A DNA stretch of 25,464 nt from Nitrospira sp. (GTDB lineage Bacteria; Nitrospirota; Nitrospiria; Nitrospirales; Nitrospiraceae), in contig JABMDE010000072.1 in assembly GCA_015904055.1 (NCBI GenBank), forward strand, positions 1-25,464, read 5' to 3'. Of the stretch, positions 6,534 to 14,924 are shown in pieces. The first letter of the stretch is position 1. The number at the start of each line of letters is the position of its first letter. Made by a program: the position numbers and the translations under genes. The notes under the pieces were generated by a model. That model did no database searches. It saw only the letters and a list, made by a program, of their open reading frames with translations, and was not told where the DNA came from.

Positions 6534-6717
6534 ATGGAGGTCATCATTCGTTCTTCAGGCGGTCAGCTGGAAGAAGTCGTCCTCGAATGTCCTGACCTGG
6601 AACCAGGTGTTTTGTGAGTTGGACCGCCAGAGCCGAGTGGGACAAGTCCAACCAACGGCGAAAGGTCCAGGCATCTATGCCATGTCAAACCTAGCCGCAA
6701 GCAACTCGTCGATATAA
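6534..6717 (+). pseudogene. WNQ[VI]F-family winged-helix-like gene (copy 3), frameshifted
   Basis: Reading from the ATG at 6534 gives MEVIIRSSGGQLEEVVLECP and then runs into a stop after about 27 residues. A second frame continues the family pattern as LTWNQVFCELDRQSRVGQVQ and ends at 6717. The two parts join if five bases, one copy of a short CTGAC/CCTGA repeat near 6590-6600, are restored, so a repeat-slippage deletion is the simplest explanation. A ribosome-binding site (GAGAGGGG) and an intact -24/-12 promoter remain, suggesting recent loss. The remaining C-terminal part also lacks the usual L-x-L in the wing. A sequencing error is less likely, as the change is five bases. Confidence 0.7.
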
Positions 6718-6736
6718 CAGAAAGGAGAGTGAAATC

Positions 6737-6985
6737 ATGCAATCACAGACCGTGAAAGAGTCGCGCAGGCGGAAGAGCACTGAATCTTTTCAAAGCCAGA
6801 AGCCGGCTGTGCCCAAGAAAGAAGCGGCCCATTCCCTGCCAGGTTATCCGCATGATGATGTGCAGGCCCATATCGCCGATCGTGCCTATGCACTCTATGC
6901 TGAACGTGGTTACCGACAGGGCCACGCACTCGATGATTGGCTGGAGGCTGAACGGGAAATTCTTGGTCTTGAATGTAACGCGTAG
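6737..6985 (+). CDS. DUF2934 domain protein
   Basis: This 82-residue protein has a basic, disordered N-terminal half and the DUF2934 signature in its second half: AHIADRAYALYAERGYRQGH followed by ALDDWLEAEREILG. That pattern (I-A-x-R-A-Y-x-L-Y-x-x-R-G, then D-W-L-x-A-E-R-E) is well known in small proteins from soil and freshwater bacteria, with no established biochemical role. An AAAGGAG site lies nine bases before the ATG. It follows the broken winged-helix-like gene by 19 bases and precedes the PepSY gene, so the three probably share the promoter at 6458. Confidence 0.85.
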   Translation: MQSQTVKESRRRKSTESFQSQKPAVPKKEAAHSLPGYPHDDVQAHIADRAYALYAERGYRQGHALDDWLEAEREILGLECNA

Positions 6986-7041
6986 CAACATCCGACGAAG
7001 TTGGTCTGTTTGGACCACTGCTGAATAAGAAGGAGATGTCC

Positions 7042-7362
7042 ATGAAGCAACAATTGCCCAGCGTGTGTGCCTTGGCCCTGTTATTGGCGGCCGGAACCTT
7101 GGCTGTCAGCGGGACAGCCTATGGCGACGAGAAAGAGAAGAACGGGAAGGCTGAGATGGCTGCCACAGCTAAGGTGACGATCGACCAGGCAGTCAAGATC
7201 GCGTTGGAAAAGGTGGCGGGCAAGGTCATCGAAGCCGAGTTGGAGAAAAAGCATAACAAACTCGTATGGGAAGTCGAGGTCATCACGGTTAAGAACAAGG
7301 TGATGGAGGTCCACATCGACGCGCAGAGCGGAGTGGTAATCGATGTGGAAGAGGACAAGTGA
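7042..7362 (+). CDS. Exported PepSY-domain protein
   Basis: This 106-residue protein has a signal peptide (MKQQLPSVCALALLLAAGTL, cut probably after A-Y-G near residue 30) and one PepSY domain: VTIDQAVKIALEKVAGKVIE, then W-E-V-E-V-I and a terminal D-A-Q-S-G-V-V-I-D-V. PepSY domains are periplasmic modules proposed to inhibit or sense proteases and are also found as stand-alone stress proteins. The ATG at 7042 is preferred to the one at 7036 because AAGGAG then has seven-base spacing. The gene is the last of the small-protein operon; a stem-loop at 7421-7457 separates it from the hydrogenase genes. Confidence 0.88.
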   Translation: MKQQLPSVCALALLLAAGTLAVSGTAYGDEKEKNGKAEMAATAKVTIDQAVKIALEKVAGKVIEAELEKKHNKLVWEVEVITVKNKVMEVHIDAQSGVVIDVEEDK

Positions 7363-7420
7363 AGCCGAAAAAGTCTTAAAAGCAGAGTTAAGAACTATAA
7401 CCCCATGTGCCAGTCTACGC

Positions 7421-7457
7421 ATCTCTTCCTGCATCGTCCCGGGGGTGATGCAGAGAT
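7421..7457 (+). terminator. Stem-loop between the PepSY gene and the hydrogenase operon
   Basis: CTGCATC (7429-7435) and GATGCAG (7447-7453) pair around a GC-rich loop, extended by ATCT (7421-7424) with AGAT (7454-7457) across a small bulge. There is no T-run. It may end the upstream transcript, but a leader or attenuator role is also possible if transcription starts upstream. Confidence 0.4.
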
Positions 7458-7469
7458 GATCTTCCTGCC

Positions 7470-7498
7470 TTGCACGAGAAGAGAAGAGTCCGTACTAT
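7470..7498 (+). promoter_or_regulatory. Possible sigma-70 promoter of the hydrogenase operon
   Basis: TTGCAC at 7470-7475 and TACTAT at 7493-7498 are separated by 17 bases, placing a start near 7505 and a leader of under 30 bases to the GTG at 7533. The -35 match is weak (three of six). No -24/-12 element is present here, unlike the neighbouring operons. Confidence 0.35.
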
Positions 7499-7532
7499 GG
7501 CACGGTCATACGTCAGACAATAAGCAGGGATT

Positions 7533-8681
7533 GTGGCTGACGAAATTCACAAACTCCTACCAGCGGCTCACCTCCAACGATTGCTCGATGTTTTGAGCAC
7601 GAACGGGTACCGAATTGTCGGGCCCACCGTACGGGACGGGTCCGTGGTGTGGGAAACAATCCAGTCCGTATCGGATCTGCCGATCGGCTGGCGCGACCAG
7701 CAAGAACCGGCACGCTATCGGCTGGAACAGACCGGCTCCCAGGAAGTCTTCGGTGTCGTCCATGGACCGCAGTCTCTCAAGCCATTTGTCTTCACGTCGC
7801 GCGAGCCGCTCTTGCAGATCGAGCGGAAGAAGGACGGATTCACCGCTCGCCCGACCTTTCCTCTACCGGAGAAAGTCGCTGTCCTCGGCGCTCGTGCTTG
7901 CGATCTCGCCGGCCTGGCTATTCAAGACCGGATTTTTCTGAAGGACGCTTTCCGGGACCCCTACTATGCGGCCCGCCGCGAAGGGCTCTTTGTGATCGCT
8001 GTGAACTGTACCAGGGCACTGACCACCTGTTTTTGCGCGTCAATGGAGACCGGTCCCCGTGCCCAGCAGGGTTTCGACCTCGCACTGACTGAGGTGGACG
8101 ACCAGCTATTAGTCGAAGCAGGCAGTGACGCTGGTCGCGAAGTTCTCGTCAGTCTCCAGTTATCTCCCACCTCGGAAGAACTGACTGGTGAGGCCGCGAC
8201 ACGCATCGACGCTTGCGCACGTAGTCAGGTGCGACGGCTGGATCACTCGGGCATGCCACAAGCCCTCTACGATGCCCATGAACATCCGCGGTGGGACGAG
8301 GTGGCGAGTCGCTGCCTCGCCTGCACGAATTGCACGATGGTCTGCCCGACTTGCTTTTGTCATACAGTCGAGGAGACACCGGACCTCTCTCACCAGCAAA
8401 CTACTCATACCAGATTATGGGATTCCTGTTTCACTCAGGAGCACGGGTATATCCATGGCAAGAATATGCGTCCAACAATCAAGGATCGGTACCGCATGTG
8501 GCTGACGCATAAGCTCGCATCCTGGATCGATCAATTCGGTATGTCCGGCTGCGTCGGCTGCGGCCGGTGTATCACCTGGTGCCCGGTCAGAATCGATTTG
8601 ACCGAGGAGTTGCCGGCGTTGCTGATGCCAAGCGAACAGCAGTCAGCTATCAGTCGTCAGCAAGAGACGGCCGGCGGATAG
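7533..8681 (+). CDS. hydB: Group 3b [NiFe] hydrogenase beta subunit (Fe-S electron transfer)
   Basis: This 382-residue protein belongs to the 4Fe-4S family that includes sulfhydrogenase beta and anaerobic sulfite reductase A. Two ferredoxin-type clusters are visible: C261, C264, C267, C271 (CLACTNCTMVCP) and C340, C343, C346, C350 (CVGCGRCITWCP). Other family cysteines are C123 (GARACDLAGL), C159, C166 and C168. The subunit passes electrons between the hydrogenase small subunit and the flavin subunit. Translation starts at a GTG with AGGGA close upstream; the first residues KLLPAAHLQRLLDVL match a normal family N-terminus. It opens an operon in which beta, gamma, delta and alpha follow with gaps of 15, 9 and 36 bases. 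Confidence 0.93.
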   Translation: MADEIHKLLPAAHLQRLLDVLSTNGYRIVGPTVRDGSVVWETIQSVSDLPIGWRDQQEPARYRLEQTGSQEVFGVVHGPQSLKPFVFTSREPLLQIERKKDGFTARPTFPLPEKVAVLGARACDLAGLAIQDRIFLKDAFRDPYYAARREGLFVIAVNCTRALTTCFCASMETGPRAQQGFDLALTEVDDQLLVEAGSDAGREVLVSLQLSPTSEELTGEAATRIDACARSQVRRLDHSGMPQALYDAHEHPRWDEVASRCLACTNCTMVCPTCFCHTVEETPDLSHQQTTHTRLWDSCFTQEHGYIHGKNMRPTIKDRYRMWLTHKLASWIDQFGMSGCVGCGRCITWCPVRIDLTEELPALLMPSEQQSAISRQQETAGG

Positions 8682-8696
8682 CATTGCAGGAAGTAC

Positions 8697-9530
8697 ATGA
8701 CCAATCCCTACCTGATTCATCCGGCGACTATTGTCGAAAAGATCCGGGAAGCTGAAGACATCAACACCTACCGGCTACAGCTTGTCGACGAGCAGACCCG
8801 GCAACACTTCCGATTCAAGGCGGGCCAGTTCAATATGGTCTATCTGTTCGGCGTCGGTGAGGTGGCAATTTCTATCGTGTCGGACCCGGATGAGCCAACG
8901 TTTCTGGACCATACTATCCGTGCCGTTGGTCGAACCACCAAGGCAATCGCTGACCTGCAGCCAGGGGACGTCTTGGGTATCCGCGGCCCATTCGGACAGG
9001 GGTGGCCGCTGGAAGAAGCACGAGGGCGCAATGTGGTGATCGTGACCGGCGGTCTGGGATGTGCACCGGTCGTCGGAGCTATTGAGTATATCTTCCGGCG
9101 TCGAGGGGACTATGGGTCAGTCCGGATCATTCACGGGGTCAAGACACCCAACGACCTGCTCTATCGCGAACGATTCGAGAGATGGGGGCGATTTCCCGAT
9201 ACCGAGGTGTTGTTGACGAGCGGTCAAGCGGACAAGACCTGGCACTATCACATCGGTGTGGTGACGGAGCTGTTCGAGCGCGTGACGATCGATCCTGGGA
9301 ACAGCATCGTGCTGATGTGTGGACCAGAGATCATGATGCGTCTGGGCGCGCCCATCTTGATGCGACGGGGCATTCCTGAAACCGCCATCTACCTGTCCTT
9401 GGAACGGCATATGGAGTGTGGGATCGGCCTCTGTGGCCATTGCCAGCTGGGTCTGTACTTCCTGTGTAAGGACGGCCCGGTCATGCGGTACGACCGAGTA
9501 GCCCAGTGGTTAGGACGGACGGGAGTGTGA
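8697..9530 (+). CDS. hydG: Group 3b [NiFe] hydrogenase gamma subunit (FAD, NAD(P), [2Fe-2S])
   Basis: This 277-residue protein has the ferredoxin-NADP reductase fold. The FAD-binding barrel covers about residues 5-105 (KAGQFNMVYLFGVGEVAISI), the pyridine-nucleotide motif VTGGLGCAP lies near 117-125, and the C-terminal [2Fe-2S] ligands are C241, C246, C249 and C257 (MECGIGLCGHCQ then F-L-C-K-D-G-P-V). It is the site where NAD(P)H or NAD(P)+ exchanges electrons with the iron-sulfur chain. In studied group 3b enzymes the partner is mainly NADP(H); the preference here cannot be read from sequence. An AGGAAG site precedes the ATG. The symbol follows sulfhydrogenase usage and is not the [FeFe] maturase of the same name. 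Confidence 0.93.
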   Translation: MTNPYLIHPATIVEKIREAEDINTYRLQLVDEQTRQHFRFKAGQFNMVYLFGVGEVAISIVSDPDEPTFLDHTIRAVGRTTKAIADLQPGDVLGIRGPFGQGWPLEEARGRNVVIVTGGLGCAPVVGAIEYIFRRRGDYGSVRIIHGVKTPNDLLYRERFERWGRFPDTEVLLTSGQADKTWHYHIGVVTELFERVTIDPGNSIVLMCGPEIMMRLGAPILMRRGIPETAIYLSLERHMECGIGLCGHCQLGLYFLCKDGPVMRYDRVAQWLGRTGV

Positions 9531-9539
9531 GGCGAAACG

Positions 9540-10364
9540 ATGTCCAAGCCTGAGGGGAAGAACAACAGACCAAGGTTGGGCGTCTTTAAATTTGCCTCCT
9601 GCGATGGGTGTCAGCTCAGCATCTTGAATCTTGAGGAGGACCTGCTGGCCTTAGGTCAAACGTTGGACATCGCCTATTTCCCAGAAGCGTCCAGTGCCAT
9701 GTATCCGGGTCCCTATGATATTGCACTCGTAGAGGGATCGATCACCACGGCAGAGGATGCCCATCGCATTCTGAGCGTACGACAACAGGCGAAGATGTTG
9801 ATCACCATCGGGGCCTGTGCAACGGCCGGAGGTATTCAAGCGTTGCGCAACTGGGCCGATGTCGACGCGTTCAAGCGAGCGGTCTATCCTAGGTCGGAAT
9901 ATATTCAGAGCCTCAGGACATCTACCCCCATCTCCGAACATGTCCACGTGGATTTCGAACTGTGGGGCTGTCCGATCGATAAGCATCAGCTGCTGCGTGT
10001 CATCACAGATCTGGTGATCGGAGTCCAGCCTCGTGTGCCGGCCGACAGTGTCTGTCTAGAGTGTAAGCGGCAAGGAAATGTCTGTGTGCTGGTTGCGAAA
10101 GGGATGCCTTGTCTCGGTCCGGTGACTCGCACTGGCTGCGGAGCGATCTGTCCCAGCATGGGTCGAGACTGTTACGGTTGCTTCGGGCCGACGGAAGGTG
10201 CGCGGAAAGGGCCTGGCCTCCCGCCCAACACGGCCTCGCTCGCGAAGCACTTCCATGGTGAACTGCAACTGATTCCAGTTGAGGTCCTCCGCCGATTTCG
10301 CGGCATCAACGGAAACGCACTGCCCTTTCGTGAGGAGAGTAACGCCTGGGAGAAAAAGGCGTGA
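9540..10364 (+). CDS. hydD: Group 3b [NiFe] hydrogenase delta (small) subunit
   Basis: This 274-residue protein is the small subunit. It lacks a Tat signal, as expected for a cytoplasmic group 3 enzyme. The proximal-cluster ligands are C21 and C24 (SCDGCQLSIL), C93 (GACATAGG) and C144 (ELWGCPIDKHQ). A C-terminal set (C172, C175, C182, C191, C200, C204, C211, C214; CLECKRQGNVC, MPCLGPV, GCGAICP, DCYGCFGP) provides ligands for two more [4Fe-4S] clusters. This twelve-cysteine layout is typical of group 3b. It transfers electrons from the NiFe site to the beta/gamma module. A short gap of 9 bases separates it from gamma. Confidence 0.94.
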   Translation: MSKPEGKNNRPRLGVFKFASCDGCQLSILNLEEDLLALGQTLDIAYFPEASSAMYPGPYDIALVEGSITTAEDAHRILSVRQQAKMLITIGACATAGGIQALRNWADVDAFKRAVYPRSEYIQSLRTSTPISEHVHVDFELWGCPIDKHQLLRVITDLVIGVQPRVPADSVCLECKRQGNVCVLVAKGMPCLGPVTRTGCGAICPSMGRDCYGCFGPTEGARKGPGLPPNTASLAKHFHGELQLIPVEVLRRFRGINGNALPFREESNAWEKKA

Positions 10365-10400
10365 GGTATATTCTGAGGCTGTGCGGCATTCGAGGATCCA

Positions 10401-11711
10401 ATGTCTGAAGAGACAGCGCAAACAAGGACCATTGCCGTCGATGTGGTGGCGCGTGTGGAAGGGGAAGGTGCGCTCCGTGTCACCGTGAAAGGCAAAACCG
10501 TTCAGGACGTGGAGCTCAGGATCTTCGAGCCACCGCGCTTTTACGAGGCATTCTTACCGGGGCGGCATTACAGCGAAGTGCCGGACATTGTCGCGCGAAT
10601 CTGCGGCATTTGCCCCGTGGCGTATCAGATGAGCGCGGTCCATGCGATCGAGCAGATTTTCGGCCTGCGAATCGACGGCGCACTGCGCGACTTGCGAAGA
10701 CTCATCTACTGCGGCGAATGGATCGAAAGCCATGCCCTGCATGTCTATCTGCTTCAAGCACCGGATTTTCTCGGGTACGACAGCGGTATCGCAATGGCGA
10801 AAGATCATCCTGCCGTAGTAACCCGAGGTTTGCGGCTCAAGAAGGCCGGCAACGCGATCATGACTTTACTCGGTGGCCGGTCTGTGCATCCGGTCTCCGT
10901 GAAGGTCGGAGGGTTCTCGCGGGTGCCGTTGCGCCGCGAGCTGGAGGGATTGAAAGACGAACTCTTGTGGGCGCGCGATGCGGCTTTAGAGACCGTACAC
11001 TGGGTTACAGGGTTCGACTATCCTGATATTGTGCCGGACTACAATTTCGTTGCGCTTCGTCACTCCGATGAGTATCCATTCAATGAAGGGCAGATCGCCG
11101 CATCCAGCGGGCTGCAGATCTCGGCAAACGAGTTTGAGCAATACTTCACCGAACATCAGGTCAGCTATTCCAATGCTCTCCACTGCACATTGCAAGGGTC
11201 ATCCTATTTAGTTGGACCATTGGCTCGGCTGAACTTGAATCACGATCATCTCACGCCGCTAGCCAAGCAGGTCATGGCCGACAAGGGACTTTCGCTGCCG
11301 CTGCGGAATCCGTTTCATGGCATCATCGCACGCTCGGTCGAAATCCTCTACGCGTTGGAAGAATCATTGCGCCTCGTCGAACGATACAAACCTCCGCCCT
11401 TGGCGGCGCTGCCGGTCACTGTTCGACCAGGCACCGGGATGGCCTGCACGGAAGCCCCCCGAGGGATTCTCTACCATCGGTACCAGGTAGATGGTGACGG
11501 GGTGGTTCGTGAAGCCAAGATCGTTCCACCGACCTCGCAGAACCAATCTCGGATCGAACAGGACCTGCGTTTGTTCATGCCACGCCTGTTGCATCTTCCC
11601 GATCAAGAGGTGGCGCTGGCCTGTGAACGGGTCATCCGTTGCTATGATCCCTGTATCTCTTGCGCAACGCATTTTCTGAATCTGGAAATCACACGGGAAA
11701 GGGCTGTGTGA
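10401..11711 (+). CDS. hydA: Group 3b [NiFe] hydrogenase alpha (large, catalytic) subunit
   Basis: This 436-residue protein carries both NiFe-ligand motifs: L1 with C68 and C71 ([19 protein letters not shown]) and L2 with C418 and C421 ([10 protein letters not shown]). The protein ends twelve residues after H424, so a C-terminal extension that a maturation protease would remove is present, and the protease gene follows directly. Length and motifs fit the cytoplasmic NAD(P)-coupled group 3b. The enzyme oxidises H2 or releases it from NAD(P)H; some members also reduce sulfur compounds. All four metal-ligand cysteines are intact, so there is no sign of decay. GAGG precedes the ATG, and the stop overlaps the protease start. 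Confidence 0.95.
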   Translation: MSEETAQTRTIAVDVVARVEGEGALRVTVKGKTVQDVELRIFEPPRFYEAFLPGRHYSEVPDIVARICGICPVAYQMSAVHAIEQIFGLRIDGALRDLRRLIYCGEWIESHALHVYLLQAPDFLGYDSGIAMAKDHPAVVTRGLRLKKAGNAIMTLLGGRSVHPVSVKVGGFSRVPLRRELEGLKDELLWARDAALETVHWVTGFDYPDIVPDYNFVALRHSDEYPFNEGQIAASSGLQISANEFEQYFTEHQVSYSNALHCTLQGSSYLVGPLARLNLNHDHLTPLAKQVMADKGLSLPLRNPFHGIIARSVEILYALEESLRLVERYKPPPLAALPVTVRPGTGMACTEAPRGILYHRYQVDGDGVVREAKIVPPTSQNQSRIEQDLRLFMPRLLHLPDQEVALACERVIRCYDPCISCATHFLNLEITRERAV

Positions 11712-12190
11712 AGAAAGACCGTCCTCATTCATCTGCCGTTCGGATCATCGGTCTTGGTAATGGCCTGCGAGGAGACGATGCGGTCGGACTCATGGCGGCT
11801 CGCCGGATCCGACAAAAAGTCGGCGACCCTGTCAAGGTAATCGAAGCAGAGATGGCGGGAGTTGACCTCCTCGAGTTGATGAAGGGCGCACATATCGTGA
11901 TGCTCATCGATGCTGCGCGAAGCGGACAGGCTCCGGGCACGATCCACCGGCTCGACGCCTCAACTGGCCCGATCGGTGGCCAGATGTTTCCACGATCCAG
12001 CCACGCACTCGGCACGGTAGATGCGCTGGAGCTGGCTCGCGCAATGGGAGTGCTTCCCGCTACTGTCATTGTGTATGGAGTTGAAGCAGGCAATACGGAA
12101 GCGGGCCAACCGCTGTCGCCAGCGGTGACCAAGGCGTTAGACGAGGTCGTGGAGCAGATCGTCCAAGAATGTGAGGCCTGCCGTGCATGA
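11708..12190 (+). CDS. Hydrogenase maturation endopeptidase (HyaD/HycI family)
   Basis: This 160-residue protein has the family signature [15 protein letters not shown] near residues 12-26 and the conserved S-S-H-A-L-G near residue 97. The acidic residue at the end of the first motif, a second (D or E) after strand two, and the histidine are the nickel-sensing ligands of this family. It should trim the C-terminal tail of the large subunit after nickel insertion. I place the start at the GTG at 11708, which overlaps the large-subunit stop (GTGA), with GGGAAAGGG upstream; the frame is open further left but inside the large-subunit gene. It overlaps the hypA start by eight bases. Confidence 0.9.
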   Translation: MKKDRPHSSAVRIIGLGNGLRGDDAVGLMAARRIRQKVGDPVKVIEAEMAGVDLLELMKGAHIVMLIDAARSGQAPGTIHRLDASTGPIGGQMFPRSSHALGTVDALELARAMGVLPATVIVYGVEAGNTEAGQPLSPAVTKALDEVVEQIVQECEACRA

Positions 12191-12536
12191 ACTCCATCTG
12201 ATGACGCAAGTCGTGAAAGCCGTGGAGGCCGAGTTGCACAGAACGGAAGAAGCCAGGCTTTCCGTCGTGCGACTGAAGGTCAGCACGCTGTCGCATCTGC
12301 TGACTCATGATCAGGCTACACTCCAGACGACATTCGGATTGGCCGCTCGCGGTACAAAGGCCGAAGGGGCGACATTGGAGATCATCCCCATCCCAGGTGA
12401 AGCCTGGTGCCCCAAATGCAAGAGCGGCACTACTATCACAGGGTTGGGCGACGGCTGTTCGGTCTGCGGAGGGCCGGTCATCGCGGGACTGGAGGAGCCG
12501 GAAGTGGTGCTCCACGAATTGGTAGTACAGCAATGA
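12183..12536 (+). CDS. hypA: Hydrogenase nickel incorporation protein HypA
   Basis: This 117-residue protein starts M-H-E-L-H-L-M when the GTG at 12183 is used. That start is required, because the N-terminal amine and H2 of the M-H-E motif bind nickel in HypA. A zinc site is formed by C76, C79, C92 and C95 (WCPKCKS, GCSVCGG). HypA delivers nickel to the large subunit together with the GTPase HypB, which is not encoded in this window. The gene overlaps the protease gene by eight bases and the hypF start by four (ATGA), so expression is likely coupled within the hydrogenase operon. Confidence 0.93.
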   Translation: MHELHLMTQVVKAVEAELHRTEEARLSVVRLKVSTLSHLLTHDQATLQTTFGLAARGTKAEGATLEIIPIPGEAWCPKCKSGTTITGLGDGCSVCGGPVIAGLEEPEVVLHELVVQQ

Positions 12537-14923
12537 GAAAGGTCCTGGTTCAGCGTGTTCAGGTCAACGTAGAAGGAACGGTGCAAGGTGTGGGGTTTCG
12601 CCCGTTTGTCTACCGACTGGCACATGAATTAGCGTTAACCGGATGGGTGCGAAACACAAGGAATGGCGTGTTGATAGAAGTAGAAGGCGACGCGCCAGCC
12701 GTCGAAGCATTTCTCCAACGCTTGAAGGCTGACGCGCCAATCTCAGCCTCGGTCGAAGTAATGAGCACCTGTGTTGTTCCAGTAGTCGGCGACGTGAGGT
12801 TTTCAATCGGTCCGAGCACTGAGTCGGGTCAACGAGTCCTTGTCATTCCGCCGGATCTGGCCACCTGTGTAGACTGTTTTCGTGAGCTCATCGACCCGCA
12901 CGACCGTCGATTTCGATATCCGTTTCTCACCTGCACACAGTGCGGCCCACGGTATAGCCTGCTCACGGCGATTCCTTACGAGCGGTCCAATACAACCATG
13001 GCAGGATTCCAACTTTGCTCGGCCTGTCGTACCGAGTATAAAGCCGAGGCCGATCGGCGCTTTCATGCGGAACCGATTGCCTGTCCAATCTGTGGTCCAC
13101 GCTTGAGCTTGTGGGATGAGCAAGGTCACGAAACCGCCAATGGCGAGGGGGCCTTGCGACAAGCGGAAGCACTGCTCCGAGCAGGGCTCATTGTCGCAGT
13201 GAAAGGACTGGGTGGGTTTCAACTCTGGGTTGATGCAAAATCAGAGGAGGCCGTCCGGCGCTTGCGCGATAGGAAACAAAGGCCGGAGAAGCCCTTCGCA
13301 GTCCTGTTTCCTTCGATTGAGGTAGTCAGCGGTTATTGTCAGTTGTCTTCGGATGAAGAAGCCTTGCTCTGCTCGCCCCAAGCGCCGATCGTCCTAGCCC
13401 GCAAGCGGCGAGATGCAGTCCTCGCCGACGCGGTGGCACCGGGAAATCCCTATCTCGGCGTCATGTTGCCGGCGATGCCGCTCCATCACCTCTTGATGGC
13501 GTCGCTCCAGCAGCCCATGGTGGCCACGAGCGGCAATCGCTCCGAAGAACCGATTGTGACCGACGAGCGGGAAGCCCTGGTTCGACTGAAAGGGATCGCC
13601 GATGTGCTGCTGGTGCATGACAGGCCGATCGCAAGACCTGTCGATGATTCAGTGGTACTTGTTGTCCCCGGCAAAGCTCAGTTGGATAACGGGGAACAAA
13701 AGGAAAAACCAAGAGCTGATGTGATGATTCTTCGGCGAGCGCGAGGCTATGTACCTCAGGCCATCCGCTGGAATGACGACGTCACAAATGGAACGGTGCG
13801 AGGTCCGATTCTCGCTGTGGGTGGACATCTGAAGAATACTGTCGCCCTTCTGACAGGCAATCGCGTTGTGCTCAGCCAACATCTCGGTGATCTTTCTACA
13901 GTTGAAGCGGACAGAGCATTCCGGCAAGCAATCGATGATCTCCAGCAGTTGCTTCATGTCACACCACGGGCCATTGCCTGCGATCTCCACCCGGACTATC
14001 GCTCGACTAACTTCGCGCGGGAGCTGGCTTCGACTTTGTCTGTCCCATTGGTCCCCGTGCAGCACCATCATGCCCATGTGGCCTCTTGCATGGCAGAACA
14101 CAGGCTTGATGGTGAGGTGCTTGGGATCGCGTGGGACGGAGCTGGGTATGGAGAGGGTGGTCAGGTTTGGGGGGGGGAATTTCTGGTTACAAACTATCGA
14201 GAGTTCCGCCGATTCGCCCATCTCCAGCCATTTTGTTTACCAGGTGGAGAAGCGGCTATGCGAGACCCAAGCCGATCTGCAGCAGCGGTGTTGTGGGAAC
14301 TCATAGGAGAGAAGATGCTGGTGCATGACCTTCCTTTTTGGAAAGTGACGGACGATCAGCGTACGCAGTTGGCAAGCTTGCTCAGGTCAGGCATCGCATC
14401 GCCTTGGACGACGAGTATGGGACGTCTCTTCGACGCAGTCGCATCGCTCACTGGCCTATGTTCTCAATCTTCCTTTGAAGGGCAAGCGGCGATGGCGGTC
14501 CAGTTTGCTGCGGAGGAAGAAATGGAGGCAAGCGGAGTAACGACCGAAGGATATCTGATGGATCTGGTGCCCAGTCAGAGTCCTGATGCTAAATGGGTTA
14601 TCGATTGGCGTCCCATGATCAGTGCCATGCTGAACGATCTTCGCCGAGGCTGCCGTCTTGAACACATTGCCGCACGGTTTCATGCTAGCCTTGCTGCAGC
14701 TACTGTGCGTGTTGCCCAAGCGGTGGGTCTTCCTCGTGTCGTCCTAACCGGCGGCTGCTTTCAGAATCGACTGCTCCTGTCGCTGATCAAACGGCGTTTA
14801 GAGGAAGCAGGATTCACCGTGTATAGCCATACGTTAGTTCCACCCAACGACGGGGGGCTCTCTCTTGGGCAGGCAGTGGTTGCTGCGAACCAATTAATGG
14901 TCAGCAAGGAAGGTAGCCCATAG
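12533..14923 (+). CDS. hypF: Carbamoyltransferase HypF
   Basis: This 796-residue protein makes the carbamoyl group that becomes the cyanide ligands of the NiFe site. Visible domains are an acylphosphatase domain at about residues 8-95 (VEGTVQGVGFRPFVYRLAHE), two zinc-finger modules (C112, C115, C134, C137 and C162, C165, C184, C187), a YrdC/Sua5-like domain at about 205-390, and the Kae1-like domain with HHHAHVASCMAEH near residue 510 and LTGGCFQNRLL near 738. The length is standard. The start at 12533 overlaps the hypA stop by four bases; the open frame further left lies inside hypA. A run of eight Gs near 14168 leaves the frame intact. Confidence 0.95.
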   Translation: MRKVLVQRVQVNVEGTVQGVGFRPFVYRLAHELALTGWVRNTRNGVLIEVEGDAPAVEAFLQRLKADAPISASVEVMSTCVVPVVGDVRFSIGPSTESGQRVLVIPPDLATCVDCFRELIDPHDRRFRYPFLTCTQCGPRYSLLTAIPYERSNTTMAGFQLCSACRTEYKAEADRRFHAEPIACPICGPRLSLWDEQGHETANGEGALRQAEALLRAGLIVAVKGLGGFQLWVDAKSEEAVRRLRDRKQRPEKPFAVLFPSIEVVSGYCQLSSDEEALLCSPQAPIVLARKRRDAVLADAVAPGNPYLGVMLPAMPLHHLLMASLQQPMVATSGNRSEEPIVTDEREALVRLKGIADVLLVHDRPIARPVDDSVVLVVPGKAQLDNGEQKEKPRADVMILRRARGYVPQAIRWNDDVTNGTVRGPILAVGGHLKNTVALLTGNRVVLSQHLGDLSTVEADRAFRQAIDDLQQLLHVTPRAIACDLHPDYRSTNFARELASTLSVPLVPVQHHHAHVASCMAEHRLDGEVLGIAWDGAGYGEGGQVWGGEFLVTNYREFRRFAHLQPFCLPGGEAAMRDPSRSAAAVLWELIGEKMLVHDLPFWKVTDDQRTQLASLLRSGIASPWTTSMGRLFDAVASLTGLCSQSSFEGQAAMAVQFAAEEEMEASGVTTEGYLMDLVPSQSPDAKWVIDWRPMISAMLNDLRRGCRLEHIAARFHASLAAATVRVAQAVGLPRVVLTGGCFQNRLLLSLIKRRLEEAGFTVYSHTLVPPNDGGLSLGQAVVAANQLMVSKEGSP

Positions 14924-14924
14924 A

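Noticed and set aside
6585..6605. Programmed frameshift in the third WNQ[VI]F gene
   Set aside because: A five-base loss at a short repeat fits mutation better; no slippery heptamer or stop-adjacent signal is present.
7498..7513. TGGCACGGTCATACGT as a sigma-54 promoter of the hydrogenase operon
   Set aside because: The -24 half is perfect, but the -12 position has CG where the invariant GC is needed.
12407..12532. Longer N-terminus of HypF beginning inside hypA
   Set aside because: The acylphosphatase domain starts right after the ATG at 12533, which overlaps the hypA stop in the normal way.
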